Positions 23,847-31,813 of a stretch of DNA of 64,000 nucleotides are shown here, one piece after another. Under the pieces are notes generated by a model. The model did no database searches. It was not told the DNA's origin and worked only from the letters and a program-made list of their open reading frames with translations. The stretch lies in assembly GCF_033100095.1 (NCBI RefSeq), contig NZ_CP136921.1:3251001-3315000 (forward strand), in the 5' to 3' direction. How positions within the stretch are numbered: the first letter of the stretch is position 1; each line of letters opens with the position of its first letter. Made by a program: the position numbers and the translations under genes. This DNA comes from Diaphorobacter limosus (GTDB lineage Bacteria > Pseudomonadota > Gammaproteobacteria > Burkholderiales > Burkholderiaceae_C).

Positions 23847-25558
23847 TTATTTCCATGAACAATGACCACATGAATGCGCAGGAACCCCGGCAAAGGCTGG
23901 GCGAGCTCCTGCTTGCCGTACAAAAGCTCTCCAGAAGCGACCTGGAGCGCGCACTTGAGGTGCAGCGCTCCATGGGCGGGCGCCTGGGGGGCTTGCTCAT
24001 CAGCCTGGGCCTGGTGTCCGAGGCCGATGTTTATGCCGCCCTGGCGCGCCAGGCCGGTCTGCCCCTGGTGCGTCAGGACGCTTTCCCCCAGGACAGGCCC
24101 GAGACCGAGTGCCTGAACACCAGTTTCCTGTTGGCCAACCACCTTCTCCCTCTGGGCGATGTCGCGCGAGAGGGCGGGGTGCCCGACTTCGTTTCGTCTG
24201 ACCCACACAGCCCATCCTTGCAGGCGGCATTGCGCCTGACGTTTGGCACGCTGCCCGGCCTGTGCTTTGGCCTGGAGTCTGAAATAGCGAACCGCCTGAG
24301 CGATTGGTATCTGCAGGATGAGGGGCAGGACGAGACCGGCACGGGCGAGGGCTTCGAGGCCTCCGAGTTCATCGAGCACTTGCGTGACATGGCCTCCGAG
24401 GCGCCCATCATCCAGCGCGTTAATCAGATCCTGGCGCAGGCCGTCGCCGCCAAGGCCTCCGACATCCACATCGAGTCCTACGAGGACAAATCCGTGGTGC
24501 GCATACGCGTCGATGGCGAGATCTTCCCCATTGACGATATCGACAACAAGGACGCGCCGGCCGTGGTCTCGCGCATCAAGATCCTGTCGCAACTCGATAT
24601 CGCCGAGCGCCGCCTGCCGCAGGACGGCCGCACCAAGATCCGCGTGCATGGCAAGGAGATGGACGTGCGCGTCTCCACCGTGCCCACGGCCTTCGGTGAA
24701 TCGGTGGTGCTGCGCCTGTTGGAAAAGAATTTCGACCTGCTGTCCCTTGAGAGCCTGCATTTCACACCGCCCACCCTGGCCGCCATGCGCAGCCTGCTGG
24801 CCGTGCCGCATGGCATCTTTTTGGTGACCGGGCCCACGGGCTCGGGCAAGTCCACCACGCTGTATGCGTCCATGCAGGAGCTCGAAGGCCAAAACCTCAA
24901 GATCCTCACCGTGGAAGACCCGGTGGAATACCGCCTGCAATGGCTCAACCAGGTGCAGGTGCAGCCGCAGATCGGCCTGACCTTCGCCAAGGTGCTGCGC
25001 TCCTTCCTGCGCCAGGACCCGGACGTCATCATGATCGGCGAAATGCGCGATGGCGAAACCGCCGAGATCGCCGTGCAGGCCGCGCTCACCGGTCACCTGG
25101 TGCTCTCCACGCTGCACACCAACAGCGCGATGGGCGCCATCGTGCGCCTGATCAACATGGGGGTGGAGCCCTATCTCATCACCGCCTCCGTCGTCGGCGT
25201 GCTGGCCCAGCGCCTGGTGCGCCAGCTGTGCCGCGAATGCAAGGCCCCCATGGCGCCAGACCAGGCGCGCCTGGCCGCAGCCTCGCTGGGCGCTGCACCG
25301 GATGCGGGTTACACGCTTTACAAACCGGTAGGCTGCGCGCATTGCCGCAATACCGGCTACCAGGGGCGCGTGGCAATCCACGAGCTGCTCATGCTCACCG
25401 ACGAAGTGAAAAAGGCCGTGCTGGAAAAGGGTACGGCCGTGGCCAGTACCAGTGATGCCTATGTGGGCGGGAACTTGCTGCACGATGGCGCAACCAAGGT
25501 CTTTCAAGGCCTGACCACGGCAGAGGAAATACTGCGCGTGGCCCGTCAAAATGACTGA
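23843..25558 (+). CDS. gspE: Type II secretion ATPase GspE
   Basis: The cytoplasmic ATPase that drives pseudopilus assembly, 571 residues. The N-terminal T2SSE_N-like region (about 10-120) is followed by the ATPase core. Landmarks are SDIHIESYEDKSVVRIRVDG, Walker A GPTGSGKSTTLYA near residue 330, Asp box VEDPVEYRL, Walker B DVIMIGEMRDGETAEIA, His box GHLVLSTLHTN and a CRECK / CAHC tetracysteine zinc site. The ATG at 23843 lies inside the end of the glycosyltransferase gene; an alternative is 23855. Confidence 0.96.
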   Translation: MIISMNNDHMNAQEPRQRLGELLLAVQKLSRSDLERALEVQRSMGGRLGGLLISLGLVSEADVYAALARQAGLPLVRQDAFPQDRPETECLNTSFLLANHLLPLGDVAREGGVPDFVSSDPHSPSLQAALRLTFGTLPGLCFGLESEIANRLSDWYLQDEGQDETGTGEGFEASEFIEHLRDMASEAPIIQRVNQILAQAVAAKASDIHIESYEDKSVVRIRVDGEIFPIDDIDNKDAPAVVSRIKILSQLDIAERRLPQDGRTKIRVHGKEMDVRVSTVPTAFGESVVLRLLEKNFDLLSLESLHFTPPTLAAMRSLLAVPHGIFLVTGPTGSGKSTTLYASMQELEGQNLKILTVEDPVEYRLQWLNQVQVQPQIGLTFAKVLRSFLRQDPDVIMIGEMRDGETAEIAVQAALTGHLVLSTLHTNSAMGAIVRLINMGVEPYLITASVVGVLAQRLVRQLCRECKAPMAPDQARLAAASLGAAPDAGYTLYKPVGCAHCRNTGYQGRVAIHELLMLTDEVKKAVLEKGTAVASTSDAYVGGNLLHDGATKVFQGLTTAEEILRVARQND

Positions 25559-26759
25559 ATTTCAATACGCCGGCACCACGCCCGACGGCAAACCATGCCA
25601 GGGCAGCATCCGCGCGCCCGACGAGCAGGCGGCGCGCCTGCGCCTGCTCGGCCAGGGCATCACGCCGGTGCGCATTGCCGGGGGAGACAGCGCTCTGCGG
25701 CAGGCCCAGGTAACGACCAAGGCACTCAAGCTCAAGCGCAGCGACGTGCTGCTGTTCAGTCGTGAGATGGCGCACCTCAAGCAGGGCAACATGCCGCTGG
25801 ACAAGGCCTTGTCCATGCTCAAGGAAACCGCCAATACCGACCGTCTCAAGGCCTTCATCGCCAAGGTGGAGGAGGGGGTGCGCGGCGGCAAGTCGCTGTA
25901 CCAGTCGCTGCAACCCTTCGAGCGCGACCTCGGGCGCCAATACCTGGTGCTGATCCGCGCCGGCGAGACCTCTGGCTCTCTGCACATCATCCTCAAAGAA
26001 CTCACCACCCAGCTCGAGGCCGAAGACAAGCTGCGCAACTACATCATCTCCTCCATGACCTATCCGGTCATCCTGCTGGTGGTGGCCGTGCTGTCCGTGG
26101 TGCTGCTGCTGGCCTTCGTGGTGCCACAGTTCCGCGAAATCTTCGACTCCATGGGCGACGCTCTGCCGTATTCGACCCAGCTCGTCATACAGACCAGCGA
26201 CTTCTTGCGCGGCAACTGGATGGCCCTGCTTGCCGCGCTGGCGGCCTTGACGCTGGCTCTGTCGCGCTGGGCGGCGACCGATGGCGGGCGCAGGCGGCTC
26301 GACGCAGCGGTGCTGGGCATACCCCTGATGGGCAAGGTGCTCACCCAGCTGCAGTTTGCGATTTACTTTCGCACCTTTGGCGTGCTGCTGCAGCGCGGCG
26401 TGCCCATGCTCGATGCCCTGCGCATCTCGGTGGACACCCTGACCAACACCGCCCTGCGCCACGACATGGAGTCCCTGGTGGCGGTGGTGAAAACCGGCAA
26501 ACGGCTGTCCTCGGGCTTCACTTCACAATACTTCGCCAAGACCAGTACGCCGCAGCTCATCCGCGTGGCTGAAGAAACCGGCCAGCTCGACGCCACCCTG
26601 CTCGGCCTGGCCGATCGCTATGAGGACGAGGGGCGCCGCACCATGGGGCGTGTGCTCGCCACCATGGAGCCGCTCATCATCATCGTGCTGGGCGTTCTGG
26701 TCGCTTTTATCATCGTCGCCATTTTGGGCGGCGTGCTGTCCATCAACGACACCATTTGA
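25551..26759 (+). CDS. gspF: Type II secretion inner-membrane platform protein GspF
   Basis: A 402-residue polytopic protein with two T2SSF domains. The first carries LFSREMAHLKQGNMPLDKAL and LVLIRAGETSGSLH. The second carries RTFGVLLQRGVPMLDALRIS and LIRVAEETGQLD. Membrane helices lie near residues 166-186, 220-240 and 375-398. It links GspE to the pseudopilus. The start overlaps gspE by eight bases. Confidence 0.96.
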   Translation: MTEFQYAGTTPDGKPCQGSIRAPDEQAARLRLLGQGITPVRIAGGDSALRQAQVTTKALKLKRSDVLLFSREMAHLKQGNMPLDKALSMLKETANTDRLKAFIAKVEEGVRGGKSLYQSLQPFERDLGRQYLVLIRAGETSGSLHIILKELTTQLEAEDKLRNYIISSMTYPVILLVVAVLSVVLLLAFVVPQFREIFDSMGDALPYSTQLVIQTSDFLRGNWMALLAALAALTLALSRWAATDGGRRRLDAAVLGIPLMGKVLTQLQFAIYFRTFGVLLQRGVPMLDALRISVDTLTNTALRHDMESLVAVVKTGKRLSSGFTSQYFAKTSTPQLIRVAEETGQLDATLLGLADRYEDEGRRTMGRVLATMEPLIIIVLGVLVAFIIVAILGGVLSINDTI

Positions 26760-26785
26760 CAACCCCGGTTTCAAGAAAGATACCT

Positions 26786-27235
26786 ATGCATTCCATGCAA
26801 ATGCCCCGCTTTGCCACTTCGGCACCCAAGGCGCGCCGTGCGCGCGGCTTCACCCTCATCGAACTGCTGGTGGTGCTGGTCATCCTGACCCTGCTGGCCG
26901 GCTTGGTCGGCCCCAAGGTGCTCGATCAGCTCGGTGGCGCCAAGGCCAAGACGGCACGCGTGCAGATCGGTGAGGTCGAACAAAGCCTGGACTTGTTCAA
27001 GCTTGACGTGGGCCGCTATCCCAACGATGCAGAGGGTCTACGCGCCCTGGTAGAACGCCCTGCCACCGCCCCGGGCTGGAGCGGCCCCTACCTCAAGAAG
27101 GGCCTGCCCGTCGATCCTTGGGGTGGCGCCTATCAATACAAGAGCCAGGGCCGCCACGGCTCGCCCGATGTCTTCTCCCTGGGGGCCGATGGCAAACCAG
27201 GCGGCGACAGTGACAACGCTGACATTTTCAACTGA
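26786..27235 (+). CDS. gspG: Major pseudopilin GspG
   Basis: The main pseudopilus subunit, 149 residues. The prepilin cleavage site is RARGFTLIELLVVLVILTLL (cut after Gly, Phe+1, Glu+5). It has GPKVLDQLGGAKAKTARVQI, YPNDAEGLRALV, then DPWGGAYQYKSQG and the calcium-site end FSLGADGKPGGDSDNADI. The ATG at 26786 lies 27 bases after gspF. The prepilin peptidase is not in the window. Confidence 0.97.
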   Translation: MHSMQMPRFATSAPKARRARGFTLIELLVVLVILTLLAGLVGPKVLDQLGGAKAKTARVQIGEVEQSLDLFKLDVGRYPNDAEGLRALVERPATAPGWSGPYLKKGLPVDPWGGAYQYKSQGRHGSPDVFSLGADGKPGGDSDNADIFN

Positions 27236-27349
27236 GCTCACGCGCGTCATTTCGCTGCTAGCCGGAAGCAAGGCACTTTGGTCGCGCCACCGGATCCCGG
27301 CTCGCACCGGGATGGTGGCGTACGCTTGAACGTGCCGCCGCAGTCACCC

Positions 27350-27835
27350 ATGTCCGTCCGTTCCATGAACCGTGGCTTGCGCAGTACTCGCGCCGGCGCA
27401 TCAGGCTTCACCTTGCTTGAGCTGCTGGTGGTGCTGGCGCTGGCCGCCGTTGCCGTCACCATCGTCGGTGGCAGCGCGCAATCGTTCATGGCGCGCGCCC
27501 AATACCACCAGGCAGTGCGTGAGGTTGCCAGCCAGCTCGGCCAGGCGCGCTCACTGTGCGTGCAGGAAGGGCGCAGCGTCGTCGTCAGTTACGAGCCGCA
27601 AGCGCGCCAGCTGACCGTAGACGGCCAGCACCCAGTGCATGTGCCAGATGCGGTGGGCGTCAGCTGGAATGCTGTGGAGCAGCAACAGCCGGGACAGACC
27701 GGGCAAATCATCTTTGTCTTCAATGCCGATGGCGGCGCGCGTGGTGGGCTGTTGACCATTTCGCGCGCAGGACAGGGGACCACTTTTCGCGTCAACTGGT
27801 TGCTCGGCACGGTGGAACAGGCCCCGGCATCATGA
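27350..27835 (+). CDS. gspH: Minor pseudopilin GspH
   Basis: 161 residues with prepilin site ASGFTLLELLVVLALAAVAV and a GspH-like beta domain (QARSLCVQEGRSVVVSYEPQ, FNADGGARGGLLTISR). The start at 27350 is one of three in-frame choices (27278, 27350, 27365). The leader before the cleavage Gly is shortest and basic with the later ones. The 114-base gap from gspG is the longest inside this part of the operon. Confidence 0.9.
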   Translation: MSVRSMNRGLRSTRAGASGFTLLELLVVLALAAVAVTIVGGSAQSFMARAQYHQAVREVASQLGQARSLCVQEGRSVVVSYEPQARQLTVDGQHPVHVPDAVGVSWNAVEQQQPGQTGQIIFVFNADGGARGGLLTISRAGQGTTFRVNWLLGTVEQAPAS

Positions 27836-28236
27836 CGAAAGCACGGACTCCCTCCCGCCGCGTGCGCGGCTTCAGCCTACTGGAAGCCCTGGTGGCCATG
27901 GCCATCGCCTCCATCGCCTTTGCTGCGCTGTATAAAACCGTGGGCCAAAGCAGCAAAACGGCCGTCGAGGTGGACTCCCGCGTGCAGGCCGCGCTGGTGG
28001 CCCGCTCCGTGCTGGCATCCGCCACCTTTGCCGAAGACCTGCTGAAGCAACCCACGGGCGAGGTGGACGGCTGGCGTTGGTCGGTGCAGGCTGCGCCCAT
28101 ACAGATTCCGGTCGAAGAACCGGGGCGCGACCCCGTGCTCGCCCTGCGCTCTGCCGCAGTGCAGGTAGAGATTGCCCGCGACGGCCGCAGCGTGCTCACC
28201 TGGAGCACCTGGAAACCCTACCGGAGCGCGCCATGA
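27832..28236 (+). CDS. gspI: Minor pseudopilin GspI
   Basis: 134 residues with prepilin site VRGFSLLEALVAMAIASIAF and the GspI-type DSRVQAALVARSVLA region. It forms part of the pseudopilus tip with GspJ and GspK in studied systems. The start overlaps the gspH stop by four bases. Confidence 0.92.
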   Translation: MTKARTPSRRVRGFSLLEALVAMAIASIAFAALYKTVGQSSKTAVEVDSRVQAALVARSVLASATFAEDLLKQPTGEVDGWRWSVQAAPIQIPVEEPGRDPVLALRSAAVQVEIARDGRSVLTWSTWKPYRSAP

Positions 28237-28856
28237 AACGCGCCATGGCACGCCGGCGCCGCGCCAGTCAGGCCGGTTTCACCCTGCTGGAGCTGCTCAT
28301 CGCACTGGCCATCACCACCGCCGTGGTGGCACTGGTATTCGCCGGGTTTGGCGTCATGGGCCGCGCCGAAGAGCGCAACCAGCGCCTCATCGACCGGGCC
28401 GAGCGCATGCTCGTCACCAGCCAGTGGCTGGGTCGCAAAATGGACACGCTGCGCCAGCTGAGCCTGCAGGTCAACGGCACCTTTGTCTCCTTTTTCAGCG
28501 GCAATGCGGCCGGCGCCATGTGGGTGGCGCCGCTGCCCGAGCGCGGTGATGCCGGCGGCCTGTACGTGTTCCGCGCCACGCCATTGCGGCATGACGATGG
28601 AAGGGTTGACCTGTCCCTGGAAGTCCTGCCCTACACCGGTGCACTGATGGCGCTCGACTGGAACCAGGCAGAAAAGGCCGTGCTGCTGGACGACCTGCGC
28701 ACCCTGCAATGGCATTACCAGGACGGCAGGACTGGCCAATGGACGCAGCAATGGGACAGCGCCACAAAGCAATATCCGGCGCGCGTCAAGCTCGAGCTGG
28801 CCGACGCACAGGGTGCCTGGCCCCCCTTGGTCTTTGCCTTGACGAGGGCGCGATGA
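28233..28856 (+). CDS. gspJ: Minor pseudopilin GspJ
   Basis: 207 residues with prepilin site QAGFTLLELLIALAITTAVV, then GRAEERNQRLIDRAERML and a GspJ-like C-terminal beta domain. Four-base overlaps join it to gspI and gspK. Confidence 0.92.
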   Translation: MKRAMARRRRASQAGFTLLELLIALAITTAVVALVFAGFGVMGRAEERNQRLIDRAERMLVTSQWLGRKMDTLRQLSLQVNGTFVSFFSGNAAGAMWVAPLPERGDAGGLYVFRATPLRHDDGRVDLSLEVLPYTGALMALDWNQAEKAVLLDDLRTLQWHYQDGRTGQWTQQWDSATKQYPARVKLELADAQGAWPPLVFALTRAR

Positions 28857-29764
28857 GGCGTGCATCCCAACGCAGCCGCGGCGCTGCCCTGGTACTCGTG
28901 CTATGGCTGGTGGCGGCGCTGTCCCTGGTGGTGTTGACCAGCGCCCAGGGCATGCGCCTGCAAACCCGGCGTATCGGGGTCGAGCTCGACCGCATGCGCT
29001 CCGAGCAACTGCTCGACGCGGTGGTGCAGCTTGGCGCGCAGCGCCTGATGAGCGAGCGCAACACCCCCGGGCGCTATCGCGAATGGCACATGCAACTGGG
29101 CGATGCCGCAGCGCGGCTGGAGATCGTCCCCGCTGAAGGCCTGGTGGACGTCAACGTCGCCACCGAGCCGCTGCTCGAAGCGGTGCTGGAGAAAATCGGC
29201 GGCCTGCCCCAGGGCGAGGCCAACATCATGGCATCACGCATCAAGGACTTTATTGATCCCGACGACGCCCCGCGCGGCGCCGGTGGGGCCGAAGCCCCGC
29301 AATACCGCGCCGCGGGCAGAGCCGTCATGCCGCGCAATGCCCCCGTTGACGACCTGTCCGAGCTGCAAATGGTGCTCGGAATGACGCCCCAGCTCTATGG
29401 GATAATTTCGCCCCATTTGGGCGTCAACGGACAGGCCAGCATCTCGGTAGATGCGGCGCCGCCCGCGCTGATAGACCAGCTCACCGGCCAACCGGGACTG
29501 GGTGCACGCATCCATTCCACCCCCCTGGAAGGGCGAGCAGACCTCTTGACTGGGGTCGCCGCCGAGTTCTTCTCCGCCAACGCCAGCCGCGCAGGGGGTG
29601 CACTCAAGCTGCGCGCATTGGTGCGCACGCCGGAAGGGCGCTGGTGGCAGCGCGAGGCCTGGGTGGACCTGAGCGAGCGCCCCGACACGCTGACCCCCTG
29701 GACAACCCTCTCACTCGATCCCACACGCCGTATGCCAAGCCCGCAACAGGAATTGAATCCATGA
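28853..29764 (+). CDS. gspK: Minor pseudopilin GspK
   Basis: 303 residues, the largest minor pseudopilin, capping the tip. The N-terminus RSRGAALVLVLWLVAALSLV lacks Glu+5, as is normal for GspK. Two SAM-like helical regions follow, with VPAEGLVDVNVATEPLLEAV, KDFIDPDDAPRGAGG and APVDDLSELQMVLGM. It starts in the gspJ stop and ends in the gspL start. Confidence 0.93.
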   Translation: MRRASQRSRGAALVLVLWLVAALSLVVLTSAQGMRLQTRRIGVELDRMRSEQLLDAVVQLGAQRLMSERNTPGRYREWHMQLGDAAARLEIVPAEGLVDVNVATEPLLEAVLEKIGGLPQGEANIMASRIKDFIDPDDAPRGAGGAEAPQYRAAGRAVMPRNAPVDDLSELQMVLGMTPQLYGIISPHLGVNGQASISVDAAPPALIDQLTGQPGLGARIHSTPLEGRADLLTGVAAEFFSANASRAGGALKLRALVRTPEGRWWQREAWVDLSERPDTLTPWTTLSLDPTRRMPSPQQELNP

Positions 29765-30762
29765 CAGACAAGGCGCAGCTACAACGCAGCCTGCACCTCT
29801 GGTGGGACAGGATTGCCTGGGGTTTTGGCGACCTCCGCCGCCTGCTCGTCGAGCGCGGCGCCTGGCCCGCGCCGGGCCTGACCCTGGCCGGCGCGCAGGG
29901 CGGCCACTGGGCGCTTGCCGGCACCCGCCTGCGCCCCGTGGCGCGTCCTGGCAAGTCAGCCGGCCTGCTGGTGCCCGAGGCCGACTGCCTGTGGGGTACG
30001 CTGCAACTGCCCGCCATGCCGCGCACCGACCTGGGCCAGGCCGTGCAGGAGGCCATGTGGCGCGTCTCGCCCCTGCCCGTGCAGGACATCCTGACCGCAT
30101 GGCAGGCCACGGCCCTGGCCGGCGGCAACTGGGCCGTGGACTGGGGCATCTGCCGCGCCAGTACCCAGCATCAGGCCCGCGAACGCCAAGGCCTTGCGGA
30201 GAACGCCCCCATTTACCTGGAGCACGCCGGCCGCGCCCACCCCGTGGCCGGCCCCGGTCTGAGCAGCATGCAGAGGCGCCAGCGCTGGATAGACGGCGCA
30301 GCCATCGCCGGCCTGTTGCTCATGCTTGCCGCACTGGCCACGCCCGCGCTCATGCCCCTGGTGCTCAAGCGCCAAGCGGTCATCAGCGCGCTGCAGCATG
30401 TCAACACCATCGAACCCCAGGCCGCACCCCTGCGCGTACAGCTCGACGAGCTGCGCACCCGTGCGGCCGTGGCGCAAAGCCTGGGCCAAGGCCAGGCAAG
30501 CAGCCTGCCCCTGGCCGCCGTGATCGAAGGCCTGAGCGCACAACTGCCCGACGACGCTTCGCTCGACCGCATAGAAATCAGCGGCGCCGACATCCGCATC
30601 ACCGGCGTCGCTAACAACGCCGCCGAGCTCATCACCCAACTCGCGCGTCTGCCCAGCTTTGCCGACGTGCGTGCCAGCGGCCCCAGCGTGCGCGACACCT
30701 CGGTCAACAAAGAGCGCTTCACCATAGACCTGCGCTGGCGCGCAGAAGGGGGCAAATCGTGA
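29761..30762 (+). CDS. gspL: Type II secretion inner-membrane protein GspL-like (PilN-like C-terminus)
   Basis: 333 residues. The N-terminal cytoplasmic part is short and poorly conserved. One membrane helix lies near residues 180-200 (AAIAGLLLMLAALATPALM), followed by a PilN/GspL-like ferredoxin-fold region (SAQLPDDASLDRIEISGADI, then ITGVANNAAELITQLARL). GspL normally holds GspE to the membrane with GspM. Assigned mainly by position and topology. Confidence 0.85.
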   Translation: MTDKAQLQRSLHLWWDRIAWGFGDLRRLLVERGAWPAPGLTLAGAQGGHWALAGTRLRPVARPGKSAGLLVPEADCLWGTLQLPAMPRTDLGQAVQEAMWRVSPLPVQDILTAWQATALAGGNWAVDWGICRASTQHQARERQGLAENAPIYLEHAGRAHPVAGPGLSSMQRRQRWIDGAAIAGLLLMLAALATPALMPLVLKRQAVISALQHVNTIEPQAAPLRVQLDELRTRAAVAQSLGQGQASSLPLAAVIEGLSAQLPDDASLDRIEISGADIRITGVANNAAELITQLARLPSFADVRASGPSVRDTSVNKERFTIDLRWRAEGGKS

Positions 30763-31307
30763 ACCTCTGGACCCAACGCGCCCTGCTCACCCTGCTCATC
30801 TGCCTGCTGGCGGCCGCCGGCGGCGCGGCCTGGGGCTACCGCAGCCTCTGGAGCCGTTATGACAACACCCAGAACCAGCTGCAGTCGCGCAGCGAGCGCC
30901 TCGACGGCGTCATCAGCGTCGGCCCGCAAATCGAAGCCACCCTGCAGTCCCTGCGCGACAACCTTCAGCCCTGGCTGCGCGCGGGCGGCGAGGCTGCCCA
31001 AAACGACACCCAGCAACGCCTGCGCGAACTCATCTTGGCGTCGGGCAGTACCCTGATCTCTTCGCAAGTCGCGCTGGAACCCGCCGCCGAAGGCAAACTC
31101 GCCGCCGTGCGCCTCACCGCCACGGTGGCAGGCGACTGGACGGCGCTGGCGCGCTTCATGCAAACCCTGCACGCCACCATGCCCCCCCTGTGGGTGCGCT
31201 CCGCCAGCTTCCAGCGCGATGGCGCCAACACCGGCGCCCAAGGGCAAAAGGCCCGCATCACCCTGCAGCTGGAGGCGCCCCTGACGCCAGAAAAGGCACA
31301 GCCATGA
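30759..31307 (+). CDS. gspM: Type II secretion protein GspM
   Basis: 182 residues: a short cytoplasmic start, one N-terminal helix (LLTLLICLLAAAGGAAWGY), a coiled stretch and a GspM/PilO-like ferredoxin fold. The GTG start overlaps the gspL stop. It partners GspL in the inner-membrane platform. Confidence 0.87.
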   Translation: MNLWTQRALLTLLICLLAAAGGAAWGYRSLWSRYDNTQNQLQSRSERLDGVISVGPQIEATLQSLRDNLQPWLRAGGEAAQNDTQQRLRELILASGSTLISSQVALEPAAEGKLAAVRLTATVAGDWTALARFMQTLHATMPPLWVRSASFQRDGANTGAQGQKARITLQLEAPLTPEKAQP

Positions 31308-31774
31308 TCAAACCCTGGCACCTGGGGCCGGTACTGGCCGCTGCCGCGTTGGGCGCCAGCGCCTACTGGTGGCATATCCACAAGAACGACTGGAGCGCGC
31401 CCGCTGCGCGCAAACCCGACCTGCCCCAATACAGCCCCATCGAGCAGCCCACCGCCCCGGCCACGGCCCAAACCCTGGCCCGGCCCGTCCTGTGGACCAC
31501 ACGTCGCCCGATCGAGCTCAAGGCCCAAAGTCAGAAGAACCAGCTCGAACAAGAGCTCGCCCAGTCACGCCTGCTGGCCGTGCTGGAGTCGGGCGGCAGC
31601 CGTATCGCGCTGCTGCGGCGCGCCAACGGCACGCCCATGAAGCTCACCTCCGACACCCAGCCCTGGCGCCTGCAATCCTTTGACGGCCGCCGCGCCCAAT
31701 TCCTGTCCGACGACAACCAGCGCGTGGATCTGCCACTCGAATATGGCCCCGCAGCCCAGCCGCCCAAGCGCTGA
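31304..31774 (+). CDS. Small periplasmic protein in GspN/GspC position
   Basis: 156 residues: an N-terminal membrane anchor (LGPVLAAAALGASAYWW), a Pro-rich linker with ARPVLWTTRRPIEL, and a small beta domain (RLLAVLESGGSRIALLRRAN, then RRAQFLSDDNQRVDLPLEY). This looks like the homology region of GspC/PilP-type proteins that contact the secretin. No canonical gspC is present at the operon front, so this gene may fill that role, as in XpsN-type systems. This is an inference from position and shape. Confidence 0.65.
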   Translation: MIKPWHLGPVLAAAALGASAYWWHIHKNDWSAPAARKPDLPQYSPIEQPTAPATAQTLARPVLWTTRRPIELKAQSQKNQLEQELAQSRLLAVLESGGSRIALLRRANGTPMKLTSDTQPWRLQSFDGRRAQFLSDDNQRVDLPLEYGPAAQPPKR

Positions 31775-31813
31775 CAGCGCGCACACCAGACACCCACACG
31801 GAGTTTTCCCCTT